Shown here: positions 25,947 to 34,707 of the stretch, in pieces | How the letters are laid out: each line of letters begins with the position of its first letter | How positions within the stretch are numbered: the stretch's first letter is position 1 | DNA from: DASVTR01 sp036387475 | GTDB lineage: Bacteria; Acidobacteriota; Blastocatellia; Pyrinomonadales; Pyrinomonadaceae | Length of the DNA: 64,000 bases | Direction of reading: 5' to 3' | NCBI GenBank assembly: GCA_036387475.1 | Contig: DASVTR010000023.1 | Coordinates: 229,816-293,815 of the forward strand | Notes under the pieces: model-generated | Seen by the model: the letters and a program-made list of their open reading frames with translations, nothing else | What the model was told of the DNA's origin: nothing | Databases searched by the model: none | Program-made: the position numbers and the translations under genes

Positions 25947-26963
25947 TCAATCCCTTTTACTATCGCCGAGCAGCCGCGCTAGCACAGCCTTCTGCGCGTG
26001 CAGGCGATTCTCCGCTTCGTCAATGACGACCGAAGCCTTTGAATCAATCACGCCGTCGGTAACGATAACGTTGCGGCGCACGGGCAAACAATGCATGAAG
26101 ATGGCGCTGTCTGTGCGCTTCATCTTGCGCTCGTCAACAATCCATTTCGAGCGATAGACGGCGCGCTCGGCCACGTCCTTGTGCGGTGCTCCGTAGTGGT
26201 CGCGGCTGCCCCAGCTTTTCGCGTAGACGACCTGCGCCCCGTCGAAAGCTGTGTTGATGTCGCGCATCGTCTGCACGCTGCCACCGCTCGTTTTCGCTTG
26301 GGCTTCAACCTCTCGCATCAACTCGTCGTCCAACTCATAACCGCTCGGATGCGCGATGACCAGATCATGGCCCATCTGCGCGGCAGCAAGCGCGAAGCTG
26401 TTCGGCACGGCCATCGGCAATGGCTTCGGATGCCACGCCCACGAGAGCACGACGCGCTTGCGCCCCGCGCCCAGTTTTTCACGAATCGTCATCATGTCGG
26501 CCAATGCCTGACACGGATGCTGCATCGCCGATTCGAGATTGATAACCGGCACTTCAGCATAACGCGCGAAGGCTTTGAGCACAGGGTCAAGGCGTTCCTC
26601 CTGCCAATCCTTCAGCGCCGCAAAGGTGCGAACGCCGATAGCCGAGCAGTATCTTCCGAGTACGCGCACAAACTCCGCGACGTGCTCCGTCTTGTCCGTA
26701 TCCATCACAGCGCCTTCGCGGTGCTCCAAAGTCCAACTCGTCCCGCCCGGCTCAAGGACAACAGCGTTGCCACCCATTTCATAAATGCCCACCTGCATAG
26801 AGGCACGCGTGCGTAAACTGGGATTAAAAAAGACGAGCGCGACGGAGCGACCCGCGAGCGGCTTCGATGTTTCGTCATGACGCTTCCAACGCCGCGCAGA
26901 CTCAATCAAGCCCTCAAGCTCTTTGCGCGTCCAATCCGCTGTTGTCAGAAAATCTTTCGGCAT
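25947..26963 (-). CDS. argF': N-acetylornithine carbamoyltransferase (argF' type)
   Basis: 338 residues of the transcarbamylase family. The carbamoyl-phosphate loop reads FFNPSLRTRASMQ. The product end reads HCLPVRRNVIVTDGVIDS instead of the ornithine-type HCLPxxR block, and the segment SWTLEHREGAVMD has a Glu where acetylornithine-type enzymes carry it. These features match the Xanthomonas-type N-acetylornithine enzyme better than ornithine carbamoyltransferase. That predicts an acetylated route through N-acetylcitrulline, needing a deacetylase elsewhere. The ATG at 26963 avoids an N-terminus translated from an intergenic repeat. It lies between argD and argB. Confidence 0.85.
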   Translation of the reverse strand: MPKDFLTTADWTRKELEGLIESARRWKRHDETSKPLAGRSVALVFFNPSLRTRASMQVGIYEMGGNAVVLEPGGTSWTLEHREGAVMDTDKTEHVAEFVRVLGRYCSAIGVRTFAALKDWQEERLDPVLKAFARYAEVPVINLESAMQHPCQALADMMTIREKLGAGRKRVVLSWAWHPKPLPMAVPNSFALAAAQMGHDLVIAHPSGYELDDELMREVEAQAKTSGGSVQTMRDINTAFDGAQVVYAKSWGSRDHYGAPHKDVAERAVYRSKWIVDERKMKRTDSAIFMHCLPVRRNVIVTDGVIDSKASVVIDEAENRLHAQKAVLARLLGDSKRD

Positions 26964-26965
26964 CT

Positions 26966-27032
26966 TAATAGGGTGATAGATAACGGGTGACAGGTGACAG
27001 GTTAAAGGCAAACGCTCTTATCACGTCAACTG
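26966..27032. repeat. Intergenic hairpin repeat, 'GGTGACAGGTGACAGG' type
   Basis: Word-built imperfect hairpin (ACGGGTGACAGGTGACAGGT against ACTGTCATCCGCTAACTGTG, reaching a few bases into argD). It gives the false upstream extension of the carbamoyltransferase ORF. Confidence 0.55.
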
Positions 27033-28229
27033 TCATCCGCTAACTGTGACCTCTTGTAAAGCGTCAACGAAAAAATCAACCTCTTCGCGTTGCAAACAGA
27101 GGGGTGGCAAGAGCCTTAACACGTTCGGGTCGCTAGACGTACCCGTAATAATGCGCTTCTCAAGCAGCCCTTGATGTACGTGCGCTGCTTTTTCCTTCAA
27201 CTCCAGCCCTAAGAGAAAGCCCAGACCGCGCACGCGCTCGACCTGCGGAACATCTGCGAGGCGTGCGCGCAAGTATTGTTCGATTGTCTTCACATTCGAC
27301 AGCATTTCGTCCGCTTCAATCGCTTCCAGCGTCGCGTTGACTGCCGCCATCGCCAGCATTCCGCCGCCAAAGGTCGTGCCGAGGTCGTTCTCTTTAATGT
27401 GTGCGGCGACACGCTCATTCACCAGACACGCGCCGACCGGAACACCGCTCCCCAGAGCCTTCGCCAGCGTGATGATGTCCGGCACACAACCGCCGCCAGC
27501 CTCGCTTCCGGCAAAGAACCACTCGCCCGTGCGCCCGACGCCCGTTTGCACTTCGTCATAGATCAACAATATCCCGCGCGCGGTCGCCAATTCTCGAAGC
27601 TGACGATAAAACGACGGCTCTGCAACGCGCACGCCCGCCATTGATTGAATCGGCTCAAGCATAATGGCCGCCACCGTTTCATCTGCTAACTCTCGCACAG
27701 CCTCTATGTCTCCGAACTCAGCGAAAAGATGGCCCGGCACGTTGGGTTTTCCAAGCTCTCTGTATTTTCCGAGCGCCGTCGCGCTGATGGCATCCGCCGT
27801 GCGCCCGTGAAAGCCACCCGTGAAAGTGATAACGCCCTCGCGCCCGGTCGCCATTCGCGCCATACGCATCGCGTTCTCGTTTGCTTCCGTCCCTGAATTG
27901 CAGAAGAAAGCTTTCGCCAACGGCTCAGGCGCGAGGCGCACAAGCTTTTCCGCCGCACGCGCTCTCACGTCCGAGTAAACGAGGTTCGAGTAGAAGAGCA
28001 GCCGCTCCGCTTGTTCCTGTAGGGCCGCGACGACGCGCGGGTGGCAATGGCCCACGCCCGCCACAGCATGCCCGCCGTAAAGGTCTAAGTAACGCTCGCC
28101 GCCGCTCGCATAGAGCCACACGCCGCGCCCGCTCTCCGCCACCAGCGGCATCTTCTTGTAAGTCGCCAACTGAAAACGGTCTTCGCTCGCTGTTACCTCT
28201 GCGAATGATGTGATTGTGTCAGTAGTCAT
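27033..28229 (-). CDS. argD: Acetylornithine aminotransferase
   Basis: 398 residues, class III PLP aminotransferase. Visible blocks: LYGGHAVAGVGHCHP, FCNSGTEANENAMRMAR, ITFTGGFHGRT, LIYDEVQTGVGRTG, ITLAKALGSGVP (PLP-lysine in the TLAKALG motif), and TTFGGGMLAMAA. It converts N-acetylglutamate semialdehyde to N-acetylornithine. The ATG at 28229 is used; the longer frame is repeat-derived. It lies between argC and argF' on the same strand. Confidence 0.94.
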   Translation of the reverse strand: MTTDTITSFAEVTASEDRFQLATYKKMPLVAESGRGVWLYASGGERYLDLYGGHAVAGVGHCHPRVVAALQEQAERLLFYSNLVYSDVRARAAEKLVRLAPEPLAKAFFCNSGTEANENAMRMARMATGREGVITFTGGFHGRTADAISATALGKYRELGKPNVPGHLFAEFGDIEAVRELADETVAAIMLEPIQSMAGVRVAEPSFYRQLRELATARGILLIYDEVQTGVGRTGEWFFAGSEAGGGCVPDIITLAKALGSGVPVGACLVNERVAAHIKENDLGTTFGGGMLAMAAVNATLEAIEADEMLSNVKTIEQYLRARLADVPQVERVRGLGFLLGLELKEKAAHVHQGLLEKRIITGTSSDPNVLRLLPPLCLQREEVDFFVDALQEVTVSG

Positions 28230-28230
28230 T

Positions 28231-28307
28231 TTAGTAAGCAGTAAGCAGTGAGCGGTGAGCAGTAAAAGCAAGAACTTCGCTTAGCGCTTATCGCTCACTG
28301 CTTACTT
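28231..28307. repeat. Intergenic hairpin repeat, 'AGTAAGCAGTGAGC' family
   Basis: Arms AGTAAGCAGTAAGCAGTGAG and CGCTCACTGCTTACT. A related repeat lies at 50084. Confidence 0.7.
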
Positions 28308-29336
28308 TTACGGATTACTTCCTGTCAGCAACAGCCCGGTCTTTTCATCCAGACCAAACATCAGATTCATATTCTGCACGGCCTGCCCCGCCGCGCCCTT
28401 GACCAGGTTATCGAGCGCGGAGAAGACGACGAGTTGACGTCCGCGCACGGCCAGCCCGATGTCGCAGAAGTTGGTCGTCTTGACCCAGTTGATGTCCGGC
28501 GAGCCTTCGACAAGGCGCACGAAGAAAGAATCGCGGTAGAAGTCTGCGAAGAGATTACGCGCTTCATCAATTGCCAACTCTTTTTTGGTTTCCGCGTAAA
28601 TCGAAGCAAAGATGCCGCGCGCGACCGGCAAGCTATGCGTCATGAAAACAAGCTCGCTCGACCAATCGCCGACGGCGCGCAACTCCTGTTCGATTTCGGG
28701 GACGTGCTGGTGTGTGAAAGGCTTGTACGCATAGAAAGAGTTCATGCGCTGCGGGTGGTGCGTGTTAGCGGCGGGCTTCGCGCCAGACCCCGATGAGCCT
28801 GTCTTCGCATCAACGACGACGCGCCCGGCGAGCAAGTTATTGGCGACGAGCGGTGCGAGGCCGAGCACCGTCGCGGTCGCAAAGCAGCCGGGATTACTGA
28901 TGAAACGAGCGCCCTTGATGGCTTCGCGATTCGTCTCCGTCAAACCGTAAACGAATTTTCCTTGCGCGTCCATCGCCGTATGCTCGCGCCCGTAGTGCTC
29001 CTGAAACAGGGCGCTGTCACGCAGGCGGAAATCACCCGATAGGTCAATCGCCTTCAAGCCCGCCGGGAGTTGCGGCACAATCTCAAGCGCCTGCCCGTGC
29101 GGCAGCGCTAAAAAGACGCAATCAAGTTGGCCCAAGCTCTGCAAATCCTCGGGCGCACGCGTGAAGCGCAAATCTGTCAAACCGTAAAGATTGCGATGCA
29201 CTTCGCCGACGCTCTTTCCGGCGTGCTCGTTGGCCGTGACCAACTCAATCTCCGCGTGCGGATGCAGAAGGAGCAGGCGCAGCAATTCCGCGCCGCCATA
29301 GCCTGAGCCGCCGAAAATGCCAACTTTAATCTTCAT
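28308..29336 (-). CDS. argC: N-acetyl-gamma-glutamyl-phosphate reductase
   Basis: 342 residues with a Rossmann start (KVGIFGGSGYGGAELLRLL), the active-site FISNPGCFATATVLGL containing the catalytic Cys, and HPQRMNSFYAYKPFTHQH near the substrate site. It reduces N-acetylglutamyl phosphate to the semialdehyde with NADPH. The ATG at 29336 is taken rather than the TTG two codons earlier. It is followed by argD. Confidence 0.95.
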   Translation of the reverse strand: MKIKVGIFGGSGYGGAELLRLLLLHPHAEIELVTANEHAGKSVGEVHRNLYGLTDLRFTRAPEDLQSLGQLDCVFLALPHGQALEIVPQLPAGLKAIDLSGDFRLRDSALFQEHYGREHTAMDAQGKFVYGLTETNREAIKGARFISNPGCFATATVLGLAPLVANNLLAGRVVVDAKTGSSGSGAKPAANTHHPQRMNSFYAYKPFTHQHVPEIEQELRAVGDWSSELVFMTHSLPVARGIFASIYAETKKELAIDEARNLFADFYRDSFFVRLVEGSPDINWVKTTNFCDIGLAVRGRQLVVFSALDNLVKGAAGQAVQNMNLMFGLDEKTGLLLTGSNP

Positions 29337-29405
29337 GTCCAAAGCCTACGTCTGAAATTCAACATCTAAAACCAACGCCAACAACTGACAGTCAAGCAAC
29401 TTCGT

Positions 29406-30497
29406 TCAAGCACTAGCTTTGGAAGTTAGATTTTGGACTTTCGACTGAATCAGATGAAAGAGTCGCGCACCGTCTCTACGCGCGTTGCCAGCGGGAACAT
29501 TAAACTCCTGCTGTATGTAGTCTTCGCCCATCTGCGAATCGGTGACAGAGCCTGCGATCAGGTCAACTTCAATCCCGCGCCGCCGTAGCAACTCTATGCC
29601 GCCCCACGCGCCGACATAATCCGAAGCGCAAAAAACGATGGCCCCGGTCGCCGCTCGCAATTGTTCGTCGTCAAAGACGGAATCCACCGCGTAGCTGCCC
29701 AAGATTCCGTCGCCCAGTTCGATGACGATTAAATCCGGCTCGCTCTGGTTGAGTCGCTTGATGATCGCCTTCGCAACGGGTGCGAGATCGCTTGCTCCGA
29801 CCGTCGAAGGAAGTCCGCAATCGAGAAAGCTGGCGGTCGCAATCGCACCGTGATCCGCCATGTTGAGCGTGTCGCGCAGGCAGGCCACGCCCGATAGCTT
29901 GGCCGCCGCAACACGCAAGCCCGCGCGCGTCGCCTGCTTGATTAATTCGGTCGCAGCATACGTCTTGCCGCTGTTCATACACGTCCCTGCGACTAGAACA
30001 AGCGGCGCACTCTCACCAAGCGTCGTGCGCAATTCAAGCGCCACGTCCGCTATATTCTGAATCCGTCCTCCTTCATCGCACGCCAGCCCTATCACTTCCA
30101 GCTTAATAGCATCGCTGAGGCTCGAATGATGGCCCGTGCAATGGCCTATGACACCGCCCATGTTCAGCAGGTGAAGCGCATCGCCCGCCTCAACCTTTGC
30201 GGGAACGTCGCCGACGAAACCCTTCAGCGCGCGGCGGCGTCCCAGCACGCCGATGAGCACATCGCCCGGATTAATCTTCGCCAGCCTACCGCTCGACAAT
30301 TCCAACTGATTGTAAGTCGCACTGTCGGTCAGGGCACGCACGACGACCACATCGCCAGCGCGCGGATGCTCGCACTCGCGCACCACTGCGATTGTTTTAG
30401 ACAAACCCAGCAATGAGGCAGCCGAGCCGATCTTGTCGGCTTCGACGACCATAACGGTTGTCGCATACATGGCATCCATCTCTTTCGTCATCTGCAT
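29406..30497 (-). CDS. DUF1611-family P-loop protein within the arginine cluster
   Basis: 363 residues. The N-terminal part is beta-rich; the C-terminal half has a P-loop VLVAGTCMNSGKTYAATELI near residues 180-200 and then VIELGDGILGSYAVD. This matches the DUF1611 family. As I recall, one family member, DgcN, has been described as a D-glutamate N-acetyltransferase that feeds N-acetylglutamate formation. Its place between argG and argC, with no argA or argJ in view, makes a role in supplying N-acetylglutamate an attractive inference, but this is not shown by the sequence. I chose the ATG at 30497; a second ATG follows two codons later. Confidence 0.8.
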   Translation of the reverse strand: MQMTKEMDAMYATTVMVVEADKIGSAASLLGLSKTIAVVRECEHPRAGDVVVVRALTDSATYNQLELSSGRLAKINPGDVLIGVLGRRRALKGFVGDVPAKVEAGDALHLLNMGGVIGHCTGHHSSLSDAIKLEVIGLACDEGGRIQNIADVALELRTTLGESAPLVLVAGTCMNSGKTYAATELIKQATRAGLRVAAAKLSGVACLRDTLNMADHGAIATASFLDCGLPSTVGASDLAPVAKAIIKRLNQSEPDLIVIELGDGILGSYAVDSVFDDEQLRAATGAIVFCASDYVGAWGGIELLRRRGIEVDLIAGSVTDSQMGEDYIQQEFNVPAGNARRDGARLFHLIQSKVQNLTSKASA

Positions 30498-30532
30498 GAG
30501 CAAACCCTTTCGATTGACGCATTGATTCATTG

Positions 30533-30582
30533 GCCCATTGATTCAATGAGTAAATGAATCAATGCGTCAATTATTCAATCCC
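30533..30582. repeat. Intergenic hairpin repeat, 'ATTGATTCATTG' type
   Basis: Arms of the words ATTGATTCAATGAG and AAATGAATCAATGCG, between argG and the DUF1611 gene, reaching into the argG 3' end. Confidence 0.5.
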
Positions 30583-31769
30583 TTCAGTCGCAGGCGCAGC
30601 GCATTGAGCTTGATGAAGCCTTCGGCGTCGCGCTGGTTATAGATGTTGTCGGCCTCAAACGTCGCTAAGTTTTCGCTATAGAGCGAATGCGGCGCGCGAC
30701 GGCCAACGACAATGGCGTTGCCCTTGTAGAGTTTCAGGCGCACGTCGCCCGTCACACCAGTTTGCGTTTCGTCGATGAGCTTGCGCATCAACTCAAACTC
30801 CGGCGCAAACCAAAAGCCGTAGTAAACGCTCTCAGCAAACTTGACGCCGAGCGAATCCCTGAGCCGCAGCACTTCTCTATCCAGCGTGATAGATTCGAGC
30901 GCGCGGTGCGCCGCCTGTAGGATGGTCACGCCCGGCGTCTCATACACGCCGCGCGACTTCATCCCGACAAAGCGATTCTCCACCACATCAACACGCCCGA
31001 TGCCGTGCTCGCCGCCTTTACGGTTCAACGCTTCAAGCAGCGCCACTGCTCCCAAATGTTCGCCGTTGATTGAGACAGGGTTGCCCATCTCAAAACCAAT
31101 CTCGGCGTACTCTGCCTTGTTTGACGATTCTTCCGGTGACTTCGTGAACTGGAAAATATCCGCCGGCGGCTCTATCCAGGGGTCTTCCAGAATTCCGCCT
31201 TCGTAGGAAACATGCATCAGATTACGGTCGGTCGAATAAGGCTTCGCGTGCGTCGCCGTCACAGGGATGTTGTGCTTCTCCGCGTAAGCGATCAAATCAG
31301 TGCGTCCCTTAAACTCCCACTCGCGCCACGGAGCGACGACCTTGATGTCAGGCTCAAGAGCGTAGTAGGTCAACTCGAAACGAACCTGATCGTTGCCCTT
31401 TCCCGTCGCGCCGTGCGCCACCGCATCCGCGCCTTCGAGACGCGCAATCTCTATCTGCCGCCGCGCAATCACGGGCCGCGCCAGTGAAGTTCCGAGCAGG
31501 TAGATGCCCTCATAAACCGCGTTGGCCTTGACGGCAGTCCAGACGTAATCGCTGACAAACTCCTGCCGCAAATCCTCTACGTAGAGCTTCGACGCGCCCG
31601 TCTCCCGCGCCTTTGTCTCAAGGCCGTCCAATTCATCGCCCTGCCCAACATCAGCGCAGTAGCACACGACCTCACACCCGTAGCGCTCCTTCAGCCAGCG
31701 CAGCATCACGCTCGTATCCAGCCCACCCGAATAAGCCAGCACGATTTTGTTAATCTTCTTCTCGGTCAT
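30567..31769 (-). CDS. argG: Argininosuccinate synthase
   Basis: 400 residues with the PP-loop IVLAYSGGLDTSVMLRWL at residues ~9-26, ATGKGNDQVRFELTYYAL, and PWREWEFKGRTDLIAYA, all diagnostic. It joins citrulline and aspartate using ATP. It is the second gene after argR in the minus-strand arginine cluster, and argH, the next enzyme of the pathway, is divergent at 32512. Confidence 0.97.
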   Translation of the reverse strand: MTEKKINKIVLAYSGGLDTSVMLRWLKERYGCEVVCYCADVGQGDELDGLETKARETGASKLYVEDLRQEFVSDYVWTAVKANAVYEGIYLLGTSLARPVIARRQIEIARLEGADAVAHGATGKGNDQVRFELTYYALEPDIKVVAPWREWEFKGRTDLIAYAEKHNIPVTATHAKPYSTDRNLMHVSYEGGILEDPWIEPPADIFQFTKSPEESSNKAEYAEIGFEMGNPVSINGEHLGAVALLEALNRKGGEHGIGRVDVVENRFVGMKSRGVYETPGVTILQAAHRALESITLDREVLRLRDSLGVKFAESVYYGFWFAPEFELMRKLIDETQTGVTGDVRLKLYKGNAIVVGRRAPHSLYSENLATFEADNIYNQRDAEGFIKLNALRLRLKGLNN

Positions 31770-31777
31770 AATCAGTA

Positions 31778-31862
31778 TTCAATTATCAGTTTTGAGTTTT
31801 CAGTTTTCGGAAAGTAGCAACTTGTCTGTGCTGAAAACTGGAAACTCAAAACTGTAAACTGT
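31778..31862. repeat. Intergenic hairpin repeat, 'CAGTTTTGAGTTTTCAG' family
   Basis: Arms AGTTTTGAGTTTTCAGTTTT and CTGAAAACTGGAAACTCAAA; related copy at 34636. Confidence 0.75.
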
Positions 31863-31867
31863 TCGCT

Positions 31868-32284
31868 TTATCCAAATAGCTCCCAGATTTTCTTGATGGC
31901 CGCGCGTTGCGCTTTGTGTTCTGCGACGGCGATAAAGATTGTGTCTTCGCCCGCAATCGTGCCAACGATTTCCGGCAGCGCTGCCCGGTCAATCTCGACA
32001 GCCACCGCCGAGGCCAGCCCCGGCTCGCAACGGGCGACGATTAAAACATCGCCCGCCGTCTCCAAACTCAAAAGGCCGCGCGCCGCCGCGCCGTTCTGTG
32101 CTTGCGGCAAAGCGTAGTGGCCGTGATGCTTGACGATTCCCAGTTCCAGCAAATCGCGGGAGACGCTCGATTGCGTCGCGGCCATCCCGGCGCGCTCCAA
32201 AAGCGCCGTCAATTCTTCCTGCGTGGCGATTCGACGCGCGCGAATCAGGCTCAGGATTTTCTTCTGTCTGGTTTCTTTCAACAT
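31868..32284 (-). CDS. argR: Arginine repressor ArgR
   Basis: 138 residues. The N-terminal winged helix (RQKKILSLIRARRIATQEEL, SSVSRDLLELGIVK) carries the SVSRDL recognition motif, and the C-terminal oligomerisation/arginine-binding domain has GTIAGEDTIFIAV, matching the GT-GDDT family block. ArgR represses arginine synthesis with arginine as corepressor, as a hexamer. It is the first gene of the cluster and has ARG-box-like palindromes right before its start, so autoregulation is likely. Confidence 0.95.
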   Translation of the reverse strand: MLKETRQKKILSLIRARRIATQEELTALLERAGMAATQSSVSRDLLELGIVKHHGHYALPQAQNGAAARGLLSLETAGDVLIVARCEPGLASAVAVEIDRAALPEIVGTIAGEDTIFIAVAEHKAQRAAIKKIWELFG

Positions 32285-32290
32285 CTCATC

Positions 32291-32358
32291 TTATGCAATT
32301 AATTTGCATAATTATTGCATAGATGCATAAAATAGCAGCCAAGATGCATATTCGTCAA
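32291..32358 (-). promoter_or_regulatory. argR promoter with ARG-box-like operators
   Basis: On the minus strand, TTGACG (32353-32358), an 18-nt spacer and TATTTT (32329-32334) form a promoter reading toward argR. Immediately downstream, 32293-32328 holds repeated TGCAT words, including an imperfect 15-bp palindrome TGCATAATTATTGCA, which resembles paired ArgR boxes in AT content and dyad. Location between argR and divergent argH fits control of both. Confidence 0.7.
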
Positions 32359-32511
32359 ATCTTTCTGCGCGAGAAGGGCGGCGCGCCGTACAATGAAAGT
32401 TAAGCGGCGGCGGGCTGACACAGGTGCGAGAGATAAGGAAATCACGCGCCATCGGTTTTCACTTTTGCCTTTTACCTTTTTGCTTTTGCCTTTTACTGGA
32501 CGGGAGGCAAG

Positions 32512-33900
32512 ATGAGCGAGTCGAAAAATTTATGGGGTGGGCGCTTTACTGGGCAGGCGGACGAACGGTTCGCGGAGTTTAATCGCTCTTTCGGCTTTGA
32601 CCGTCGCTTGCTGGAAGCGGATGTGCGGGCGAGCATCGCGCATTGCGAAGCGTTGCGCGGGGCAGGGGTGCTCAAAGATGATGAAGCGGAGCGTATTAAG
32701 GATGGGCTGCAATCTATTCTTCAAAGCGCCACCACGGACGCAAACTATTTTGACGAGTTGCCGTCCGAAGATGTTCACTCGTTTGTCGAAGCGCGACTCG
32801 TTCAACTGATTGGCGATGTGGGCCGCAAGCTACACACGGGACGCAGCCGCAATGACCAGGTGGCGACAGACTTGCGTCTCTGGCTGCGCGAAGAGATTGA
32901 CCGCCTGGTTGAGCGCGTTCGCGGCGCTCAAAGTGCGCTGCTCGATCTGGCAGAGGCTCACAGGACGGCAATTCTTCCCGGCTACACGCATCTGCAACGC
33001 GCGCAGCCCGTCATGTTGGCCCACTGGTGTCTGGCCTATTTCGAGATGCTGGCGCGCGATTGTGAACGGCTCACAGATGCGCGCAGGCGCGTGAACGTGC
33101 TGCCGCTTGGCTCAGCCGCGCTGGCCGGAACAAGCTTTCAGATTGACCGCGAAGAGGTCGCTCGCGCGTTGGGCTTCGAGAGTGTTTCGCGCAATAGCAT
33201 GGACGGTGTTAGTGACCGCGATTTCTGTGTCGAGTTTGGGACGAGCGCTTCTCTCATCATGCTGCACCTCTCGCGACTTGCAGAAGACATCATTATCTAT
33301 GCGACCGCAGAGTTTGGTTTCTTTGAATTGAGCGATAGGGTGGCGACCGGCTCCAGCCTGATGCCGCAGAAGAAGAATCCGGATTCGATGGAACTGGTGC
33401 GCGGCAAGGCGGGCCGCGTCTTCGGTCACCTCTCCGCATTGCTCGTGATGTTGAAAGGATTGCCGCTCGCTTATAACAAGGACATGCAGGAGGACAAGGA
33501 AGCGGTCTTTGATATTGCTGATACGACCATTGGGGCGCTGGAAGTAACGGCGACGGTGTTGCGGAATTTGCGCGTACGTGAAGACCGCACGAGCGAGGCG
33601 GCATCAAGGGGCTACATGAACGCGACGGAGTTGGCCGATTATCTAGCGCGCAAGGGCATGCCGTTTCGTGAGGCGCATGACGTGGTCGGGCACGTCGTCC
33701 TGCACGCCATCGAGCGCGGTGTCGAGTTGGATGCGCTCAGGCTGGAGGAACTACGCGCCTTCTCGCCGCTGATCGAAGATGATGTTTACGAGGCGCTTTC
33801 GCTGGAAAAGACGCTGGCGACGAAAGCACAAACGGGCGGGACTTCACCTGAACGCGTTATGGAAGCTCTCACGTTCGCGCGCGCATCACTGGAAAATTAA
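32512..33900 (+). CDS. argH: Argininosuccinate lyase
   Basis: 462 residues with SKNLWGGRFTGQADERFAEF at the start, HTGRSRNDQVATDLRLW, and the signature GSSLMPQKKNPD near residue 280. It splits argininosuccinate into arginine and fumarate, the last step. A GGGAGGC site precedes the ATG. It stands alone on the plus strand, divergent from argR and likely co-regulated through the intervening ARG-box-like DNA. The gap also holds one word-repeat arm (CTTTTGCCTTTTACC). Confidence 0.97.
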   Translation: MSESKNLWGGRFTGQADERFAEFNRSFGFDRRLLEADVRASIAHCEALRGAGVLKDDEAERIKDGLQSILQSATTDANYFDELPSEDVHSFVEARLVQLIGDVGRKLHTGRSRNDQVATDLRLWLREEIDRLVERVRGAQSALLDLAEAHRTAILPGYTHLQRAQPVMLAHWCLAYFEMLARDCERLTDARRRVNVLPLGSAALAGTSFQIDREEVARALGFESVSRNSMDGVSDRDFCVEFGTSASLIMLHLSRLAEDIIIYATAEFGFFELSDRVATGSSLMPQKKNPDSMELVRGKAGRVFGHLSALLVMLKGLPLAYNKDMQEDKEAVFDIADTTIGALEVTATVLRNLRVREDRTSEAASRGYMNATELADYLARKGMPFREAHDVVGHVVLHAIERGVELDALRLEELRAFSPLIEDDVYEALSLEKTLATKAQTGGTSPERVMEALTFARASLEN

Positions 33901-33927
33901 ATCGCGGCGGATGTTGTCTGAAAACGC

Positions 33928-34632
33928 CTACTCGCCGAGATAAGCTTCCTTGATGCGTGGGTCTGCGGCGAGTTCGGATGATGGGCCTTCCATGACGATC
34001 TGCCCGGTCTCTAAAACATACGCGCGGTCTGAGTGTTTGAGGGCCGCGTGCGCGTTCTGTTCGACGAGGAGAATGGTTGTCCCCTTACTTCTAATCTCTT
34101 CGATGGCTTCAAAGATGGTGTGAACGACGAGGGGGGCGAGGCCGAGCGAAGGCTCGTCGAGCAGGAGCAGGCGCGGGCGCGACATCAAAGCGCGGCTCAT
34201 CGCGAGCATCTGCTGTTCGCCGCCGGAGAGCGTTCCGGCCTTCTGCGATTCGCGCTCCTTGAGGCGCGGAAACATCTGGAAGGCGCGCTCCATGTCTTTG
34301 GCGATTTCCGCTTTGTTCTTTTTCAGGTAAGCGCCCATCTGCAAATTCTCGCGCACGGAGAGATTGGCGAAGACGCCACGCCCTTCGGGCGACATAGAGA
34401 TGCCGCGTGCGACGAGTTGATGCGTGGGCTTGCCGCTAATCTCTTCGCCCTCGAAGAGAATCCGACCGGCGCGTGGCTCAAGCAGGCCCGTGATGGTGCG
34501 CAAGGTGGTCGTCTTGCCCGCGCCGTTCGCGCCAATCAACGTCACGACTTCGCCCTTCTCGACGTGCATGGAGACGCCGGTCAACGCCTCGATAGCGCCG
34601 TAGTTGACTGAGATGTTTTCGATGGTCAACAT
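33928..34632 (-). CDS. livF: Branched-chain amino acid ABC transporter ATPase LivF
   Basis: 234 residues: Walker A GANGAGKTT, signature LSGGEQQML, Walker B LLLLDEPSLGLAP, and the LivF-type PEGRGVFANLSVRENL. It is one of two cytoplasmic ATPases of a LIV-type importer and the last gene of livK-H-M-G-F. A palindromic repeat separates it from livG. Confidence 0.95.
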   Translation of the reverse strand: MLTIENISVNYGAIEALTGVSMHVEKGEVVTLIGANGAGKTTTLRTITGLLEPRAGRILFEGEEISGKPTHQLVARGISMSPEGRGVFANLSVRENLQMGAYLKKNKAEIAKDMERAFQMFPRLKERESQKAGTLSGGEQQMLAMSRALMSRPRLLLLDEPSLGLAPLVVHTIFEAIEEIRSKGTTILLVEQNAHAALKHSDRAYVLETGQIVMEGPSSELAADPRIKEAYLGE

Positions 34633-34635
34633 GAT

Positions 34636-34707
34636 TCAAGTTTTCAGTTTTCGGTTTTCAGTTTTCAGTCAGGCAATCAGTTTTAGCTGGAAACTGAAAA
34701 CTGAAAA
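34636..34707. repeat. Intergenic hairpin repeat, 'CAGTTTTCAG' family
   Basis: Arms TTTTCAGTTTTCGGTTTTCA and TGGAAACTGAAAACTGAAAA between livG and livF. Confidence 0.8.
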
